DNA from: Asterella californica
Lineage: Eukaryota > Streptophyta > Marchantiopsida > Marchantiales > Aytoniaceae
Assembly: GCA_036924285.1 (NCBI GenBank)
Contig: JAYKYS010000006.1
Span: forward strand, 23,286,001-23,350,000
Reading direction: 5' to 3'
DNA length: 64,000 nucleotides
Part shown: positions 57,236-64,000 of the stretch, in pieces
Numbering within the stretch: position 1 is the stretch's first letter
Layout of the letters: each line of letters opens with the position of its first letter
The notes under the pieces: model-generated
What the model was told of the DNA's origin: nothing
The model's database searches: none
Seen by the model: only the letters and a program-made list of their open reading frames with translations
Position numbers and translations under genes: made by a program

Positions 57236-60200
57236 CTATGCTGTCGCTTTAACAGACTCCTTAACAGGTGTTGGAAGTGGCATATAAGGAGCAGGCTGCA
57301 CATACCGGCGCAAGTTAGAAGCGAACTGGAAAGGTCCAACAGAAAGAACGAACTGACTGCATCAGTAATAAAGCATCACGACAGTTCTTTCAGTCATCGA
57401 CATATTCGCGGGGGGTACCCATATGTAATCCTTAATAGTGCTGATGAATACCATGGAAGCCTTCTCTTCTGCTGCTTTTACCCGCCAGTAGCAATCACGT
57501 CGATAAACGAACGACGGAATGACTAGGTTCTCAAGTTCACGCCAGATGAAGACAATTTGAGGAAGCACTCTTAACATACGAGTGCGAAAGCGAACGGAAA
57601 TTCGGGACGGGCTATAACGTTAAAACAGACGCGAGGCAAAAGCAACAGCAAGAAAGGATGCGTCGCTTACGGCGGCAAGCTCTTCCTCATGCTTGGGAAT
57701 GAAAGCGGTATCAACTTTTCCATCTTTAAAGTCCTGCAGAGACGATACCCGGCGCAGAGTAAGTCAGTTTTCTTGGTAACGACAGTTTCAGTAGGAAACG
57801 TCCTCTACAAACATGAAGCTCGCTCTCTTCCACTGAAAGATGAGGTAAATACCGAGCAACTGCACCGTCAAGGCACTGGTAGGTTACAGGGCGACACTTG
57901 TAGAGAACCAGTATGTACCTGGACTTCAAGGATGAGCTTGTGGTAATCAAGTGTAGTCGGAATGCCTGTAGCCAGAAACAGGACGGAAACCATTACTCTT
58001 CGACAACGTACCGAACCACGACATCACCCATTTCCTCGACTGATTAGACACTTAATATAAATGAAGCTATTTATGCTCTGGAGTTTACACCCCACGTATT
58101 GGCATCCGACAAGACCGTGTTTCCCTACTATATATGCTACTGATGAGTCTACATGTGGGCATAAGAATTTCCTTAAAAGAAACTGAATCTGCAATATCAG
58201 AGCTAAAACATAGTATTGCAACCCAAGGTCAGCAGTCCGGATCCAGGTAGGGATGTCCGAGACTGACCGGTAATAATCGTGTCATTCAATGCCCGTTGCA
58301 TACGAACGATAGCTCTCTCCCTTGTAGGAGCCCACACAATGAGCTGAAACAGGTAACAAGAAGGGTCACCAATGTTCCAGGATAACAGCTTTATATAAAT
58401 CAGACACGCATGGTCAACGCCGGGAGTAAATTCATGACAGTAGATTCATCAACAATATTATTAAGCACGTACCTTGCCTAGAAGAGAATCGTAGCTCGGT
58501 GGAACAACATAATCAGAGTAGATATGGCTGTCCATTCTCACGAAAGGACCGCCGGGAGGTAAGTAACCTGTGATGCGACCTGACGACAGAATACCAGGGC
58601 CGTATGATTAGGAACAGCAACTCAAACAATGTGGTCGCAAGTAACTTCCACTTCAATCGCAGTATGTCATACTCAGAATCCAATCTGTTTAATTTGCAAA
58701 ATGGAACCTCTATCTACAAGCAATGTACTCACAGAGAAGCCACATATCTGTTTACGCAGTCTCACCTGGGCCAGGGCGAAATCCGGCAAAAGCATCCTCT
58801 GCGTTAATCCGGCACTCAATTGAATGTCCTCGAAAGACAACGTCATCCTGGCATAATAACACTGAATCAGCTGGTAGATACATAATAAAGCACTTTCCAG
58901 TTTCCACTTTCCAATCTCAAGGAGAAGTCCAAATTATAGAAATCCAAGATAAGATGCAGCGCGTTACAAACCTGTGTCATTCTTAACTTTTCTCCCAGAG
59001 CGACCCGAATTTGCTCCTCAATAAGGTCAATGGAAGTAATCATCTCGGTGACAGGGTGCTCCACCTGTAGTGCTTGCGGGGTAAGAAACTAGAAGACAGC
59101 AGAAGGCGGTAGACAGAAATGCTGCGTAACAACTGATGATGCACAGTGGTTCGATTTATGCACCTGAATACGAGTGTTCATCTCCATAAAGTAGAACGAT
59201 TCACCATCCTCATCCAACAAAAATTCGATAGTACCAACACCGACGTAACCGATAGATGCAGCTGCTGCTACGGCGGCATCTCCCATGGCTTTACGCAGTT
59301 CCTCAGTCAAAGCAGGAGACGGGGCCTCTTCCAGAAGCTTCTGGTTCCTTCTCTGCAATGTTGGTACAGCCATTTACAAAACGTCCATAAAGGCGAAATA
59401 GGCCAGCAAGGCAAATCCCATATCCTACAACTCGTAACCGTGACGGAGGGCACTCCACACCTATATTTCGTGAACTATGTCGTTACGAGAGGAATCATCA
59501 AGATCTAACAAGGATGCAGAAACTCCCGCTGAAAGGTGATGGCACATCGAAGTATGTGGTAAGAGTACCCTTACCACAGCCTTACAGACAGGGTACTCTA
59601 ACCACACGCATAACAGCAAAAGCATCCCTCACATCAATAAGGCGTGCTTAGCCCTCTATCACATCGAATTTGTCTGAGTTAAACCCGAAAGATTAGACTC
59701 TTATCCCTCTTGATTGCATTGGGAACCACAGTGGCTGCAACCATGGTCAATGAGCTGTGAAAACCACAATAAGGTATATGATACCCCAAATTCCAACTAA
59801 GGCAGAGTCAATATCGTCCTGACACCAGGACGTGTACAGAGAACTTCCAGGTTATCCCAGCTAGAAGACTAAAGATAACATCAACAATGTACCTTCCCGT
59901 ACCTGAATGCTGCAGTCACGCTCACCGAGATGTACAACGTTTCCATGCTTGTCCGCAAGGACCTGCAAGTAGAAGAGAATAAGTTATGGTCCTATAACTA
60001 GTCAGCTGAAGCACCCACCATGACCGGCGAATCCTGTTCCAACTGAAGTGCCTGAGACATCATAACCTTTTACCACTGTTTCCCGATGTTCTTCGAAAGG
60101 AAGAGTTCGGGTTGACAACTGTCGATAGACAGTCCGACGACGAGACGAAAAATCCATTCAGATGATCGAACAGATCAGTTGCTATCGAAGAATCAATAGC

Positions 60201-62853
60201 AACTCCTGCGACTCAACCAGGCTAAGCATATCATTCCAGGGCCCTTCTTCAACTTCCACAGAAACTGCGAGACAATTACCATTCTAGATTGCAGAAAAGT
60301 TTTAGAGGAGCGTAAAGGACAATAGTAACTCACCTGGAACTCAATGTGTCTTGGATTCTTGATGTACCTTTCCAGGTAGACACCATCATTTCCAAAAGCA
60401 GCTCCCGCCTCACTCCTCGCTTGCTGGATGCGGAATACTCAGTCGTTAGAACTGGTCAAACCGACAAGGTACTTCCGTCGCAAGACTCCAATATATGAGG
60501 ATCCACGACGTCACTAACCAGATAAGAACTAGAAATCATGAGCAGAAGCTCGATTTTCTACGAACGATCCTACAAACAATTTCGATTTCTATGTACGCCT
60601 TCAGTAGAACTCGCAAAACCCTCGTCTGGTTCCTGAAGCAGCATACGCTACGTCCGGATCCTCATAAGTTTGTGTGAAAACAAGGAGCTAATTACTTTAC
60701 CTGAAGCAATTTAACAAATTCTCCTGGCTCATTCGCTAGTCGCATTCCACGGCCACCTCCACCAGCAGTGGCCTGGACATGATCAGGCGTATGTTCTTAT
60801 GTGATTCAGAAAGATGAGTTTGCAATGGTGGATTTGAGATGTTATCTAGTCTCAAGGAGCTGGACAAACGAACAACTGAACAACTGAACCGAGATCATAT
60901 ACAGCGGACGATCAGAAAGCGGTGGAAAGTACCTTGATCATTACAGGGAACCCAATTTCCTTTGCGACGCGCACAGCTTCCTCGGTTGTCTGCAGCTCGA
61001 GTGTGTAAACAAAGGCGGATGACAGCACAACAGAAGGAATAGAAAGGAAGAATTGAAAGCAATCTTCCATAGTTTTAAGATACAGTGACCATGGTAGTAA
61101 GATCCATAGAATATTCATCAATTTTAACATCCAAGCTCAAGGCCATCTCTCATTTTTCAACTTGGACGCCATTTTCAAAATAACGCCGTGTTCTCGTGAA
61201 CATCCTACCTCTATCAATCCTGCACTCCCCGGAACGGTGGGTACACCAGCCTTCCTCATGGTTTCACGAGCTGTTGCTTTGTCACCCATGACGCGGATAC
61301 TGTCAGGCTGCACACTAGCCAGAGTAAAACGCTCCGCCAAAATGGAAACCAAATCGAGCGCGAGACGCGCTCCAAGCGCAATACAACACAAACCAGAGCA
61401 GCAATCCCGCCGTTCCTCTTCATGTGTATCATATGGTCGCGGACCATATACTACCAAAGAAAGAAAAGAAAAGAACTTATAGCACTGTCTAGCACCGTCA
61501 ACTTGAAACCGAGGAAAAGGAAATAAGATACGCACGTTGGGACCAATGAAGTTGAGTCCATGATCTCTGCATATATCCACGAAAGTGGCATTTTCAGCGA
61601 GAAATCCGTAACCAGGGTGGAGCATGGTACATCGGCGACTGAGGGCCGCTGACACAATGTTTGGAATGTTCAGATACCTGCGAGGGAGAGCAGATTGGGA
61701 TTGTAAGTATTATTTGCTTCCTATGCCGCATGTGGGAGGATCTGAGATAAACCTCGGGAGGCACATGCCGAAGCTTCTGAATCATAACAATATTATTGTC
61801 ATATGCCAGCAACGAATACAAAACAAAATAAACGGGATGAGCGATGAGCGGGAGGTCACTCCGGGACAGGGTTGGATCTTACGATTGGCTGCTAGGAGCT
61901 TCCCCAATACAGACAGCTTCATCGGCGAGTTGCACATGAAGAGCCTGTCTATCGATTGTGGAGTGCACAGCAACACATGGAATGCCCATCTCGTGTGCTG
62001 TACGAATAATCCGCACAGCAATTTCTCCGCGATTGGCAACGAGAATTTTCTCATACTCGCAGCTACTAGCGAGGGCTCCACCGCGAGCTTTACCTGAGGA
62101 CACGACCGCAGCTTGCCTCCAAGAAACAGCATTTTCCCCAGCCTGAAACCCGCTGCTTCCGCTCTTCACACTCCTGGGCGGCCCTCTAAGCAGAGTGGCC
62201 TTAGCCGTGGGGGTAGAACGAGTGAAAGACGCTCCTGAGACCTGACAATAGTGGACACAATGGATTCAAGACTTTAAGCGAGGCGGTTGACAGGGTTTAT
62301 CACAACATATCACTCTGCTTTTACCGCTGGTGGAAAAAGAATATCTGAGAAATATAAGACCGAAATGCAAAGTTTCCTTTCCGCACAGGAATTACAGTTT
62401 TCTGCAAGTGAGTCACGTTATGGCCGAACCGCAATAATAATATTACTTTTGAATCTCCGTGATCAAAAGAATTGTTGGGAAATTGCTAAGAAAATGTGTT
62501 TTCTTTTCTTGCACCAGAGATCTCACGTAGCACATAGACTCGGCCTAGGGCACGATTCTCCGAGCAATGTACTTAAATGTATAATCCATCCAACCCTCCC
62601 ACCACATACTAAGATTGCGAGCAAACGACTCTCAGCTCGCTACAGCCATGTATAAACACCACTACACGAATATCCGTCTTCTTCGGAAGACAACCCGATC
62701 CTGCAAACACCCCGATCTTGAACACAAACTTCAATCACATTACATTAATGAAAAGCTACTCACAACATCGGGCTTGCTCGTAGGTTTGGCTCTGATGTTA
62801 TTTAACACGGAGACACTCGGCGCCACAGCACAAACCGCTACGGACGTCGCCAT
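57236..62853 (-). CDS. CAC2: Biotin carboxylase subunit of plastid acetyl-CoA carboxylase, 561 aa, 16 coding exons
   Basis: It carboxylates biotin with ATP and bicarbonate, the first half-reaction of acetyl-CoA carboxylase in plastid fatty-acid synthesis. Exons fit at 62853-62764, 62241-61883, 61677-61536, 61307-61209, 60989-60933, 60772-60701, 60423-60334, 59962-59903, 59352-59164, 59064-58972, 58847-58766, 58579-58473, 58343-58268, 57965-57919, 57733-57671 and 57295-57236, with GT-AG borders and frame kept. The first 90 residues are rich in S, T, A and R with few acids, as in plastid transit peptides. From residue 93 come [18 protein letters not shown], the ATP-grasp glycine loop [12 protein letters not shown] (near 249), [16 protein letters not shown] (near 379-394) and [12 protein letters not shown]. 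The multi-domain eukaryotic carboxylases are excluded by length. The stop is TAG. Confidence 0.96.
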
Positions 62854-64000
62854 CGCCGTACTGCTACCCTTTCCACCCCGCAAAACTCCCTTTCTGACAC
62901 AGCACAACTAACGACACAATGTGTGCGCAAGGCCTTGCTCGCGTTCCCCACGCCACCTAAAGCTCAAGTCCCTTCCAGTCCTCTCTCGAGCCAAACGAGC
63001 TCTCTCGGCTCGACTCTGCTCGATGTGGGATCTGCTGACGATGGAGCCCCGGCATGCGATCAGGCGAAGAAGAAGGGCGCTGCTTTACCACCTCATCGCG
63101 GCCGACAGCCCACGTGGAAGCATAAGCCGTCCGATGACTTGTTTTCCTCGACCATGAGTTGCAACTCTGGGAACTCCGCCCAGCAACTCCTAGTGGCTAT
63201 CTCTACATCGGAATACCCGACGTACACCGGCCGGTCGGGTCCACTGGGCACCTGCGACACCAGTCAAGGTTCTTTAGGAAGTAGCATTTACCTCCTGACC
63301 TACCATCGTCCAAGTCTTACACTTCTGCACTCATCGACACCTATCAAGTTGCACTAAACCGTCCGCTGAGCAGATGTTGGGGCATCTCCAGCCCCAAACG
63401 ATTATGGCGGACTCCGGAGTTCGAATCCGGACAGAGCGAATCTTGTCTTTGCCAGCCGTTGACTGTCCTCATTCGTCCCCGCTCTTGCGCGTACCTATTT
63501 GCACGGTTTAAGATTGCACGATATTAGAAATTAAACAGATAAATCATATTCCTTTGTGGGAAACAAATGATGCAGTGTTTTGCTTTTGCGACTGTTTTGC
63601 TTCTTTATCTTTGCTTAGATCGAAATCCCCTCTTTGGCTAAGTTCTGTCCACTTGATCCATCCTGGTAATAATAATTTGAGTTGAATCAGTAACGAGATA
63701 CAATTGCAGAGATTCAGGTAGGCAAGCCTGCATAATCACCTCCTCCATCTTCAGATAGAGAACGTGGCAGGATTAATTTATGATCTAACCTTTATGATGA
63801 GAAGGGTTAGATGATAAATTAAATCACACATAACTAATGATGATTTCAAAACGAGACCTCGGTCTTATGGTTCCAATCTCGCAGGCTAAAGTTCTGTATT
63901 TATGAGTTCTCTCCATACTCACAGCAGTTTGTGGTTATGATAATGTTGTTTAAATTTAAAGTTAAATTTATTTTAAAATATTTAATTAATATATAGACTT
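62854..64000. other. Upstream region of the biotin carboxylase gene
   Basis: This should contain the promoter and 5' untranslated region of the minus-strand gene. No gene is recognised. At 63380-63440 a hairpin TTGGGGC-ATCTCCA-GCCCCAA is followed by a B-box-like GTTCGAATCC, but the arms of a tRNA do not close. Beyond 63.5 kb the sequence is AT-rich. Confidence 0.4.
63772..63823. repeat. AT-rich hairpin repeat, copy 5
   Basis: ATTAATTTATGATCTAACC and GGGTTAGATGATAAATTAAA form the best-preserved hairpin of the family, with a 13-base loop. Confidence 0.7.

Noticed and set aside
63380..63440. tRNA gene with anticodon-like hairpin and GTTCGAATCC
   Set aside because: A 5-bp anticodon-type stem and a B-box exist, but the T stem does not pair in the canonical register and no acceptor stem can be formed. 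It may be a tRNA-derived remnant.

Overview
The window looks like nuclear DNA of a streptophyte (a land plant or a streptophyte green alga). It holds two intron-rich plant housekeeping genes with GT-AG introns, the beta subunit of the AP-4 adaptor complex and the plastid-type biotin carboxylase with an N-terminal extension that looks like a transit peptide. These sit in a large area of retrotransposons, a Mutator-like (MULE) element and AT-rich intergenic DNA. I cannot name the species from the sequence.

Layout. 1-15.3 kb: an L1-like LINE whose 5' part is inverted relative to its 3' part (the arrangement expected from twin priming). It is split by an 11-kb Ty3/gypsy element (774-11787, minus strand) with two 2510-bp LTRs that are almost identical. 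16.0-21.8 kb: a second, related gypsy element (minus strand) that has lost its RNase H region, most of its integrase and nearly all of its left LTR. 22.8-24.1 kb: a solo LTR of the second element's family in opposite orientation, so a large inverted LTR pair results. All three insertions are flanked by 4-bp target duplications of the form NCGT. 24.1-34.4 kb: AT-rich DNA without recognisable genes but with small inverted-repeat elements, including a 1.06-kb element with TAA target duplications and a SINE-like insert.

34.4-45.0 kb: one MULE of about 10.6 kb with roughly 190-bp terminal inverted repeats and a 9-bp target duplication. It carries a MULE transposase (DDE core, SWIM finger, zinc knuckle), two genes resembling the C-terminal OB domain of replication protein A (one on each strand), and a spliced gene ending in an FCP1/HAD-type phosphatase domain. 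Two dense arrays of short palindromes bracket this last gene. The genes are interrupted by in-frame TGA codons only, whereas their natural ends are TAA or TAG. I rate this composite element the most unusual object in the window.

46.3-51.5 kb: complete AP-4 beta gene (minus, 10 coding exons, 844 aa). 57.2-62.9 kb: complete biotin carboxylase gene (minus, 16 coding exons, 561 aa). The exon models were built by hand; every junction keeps frame. A five-member family of 52-bp AT-rich hairpins is scattered through the intergenic DNA from 26 kb to 63.8 kb.
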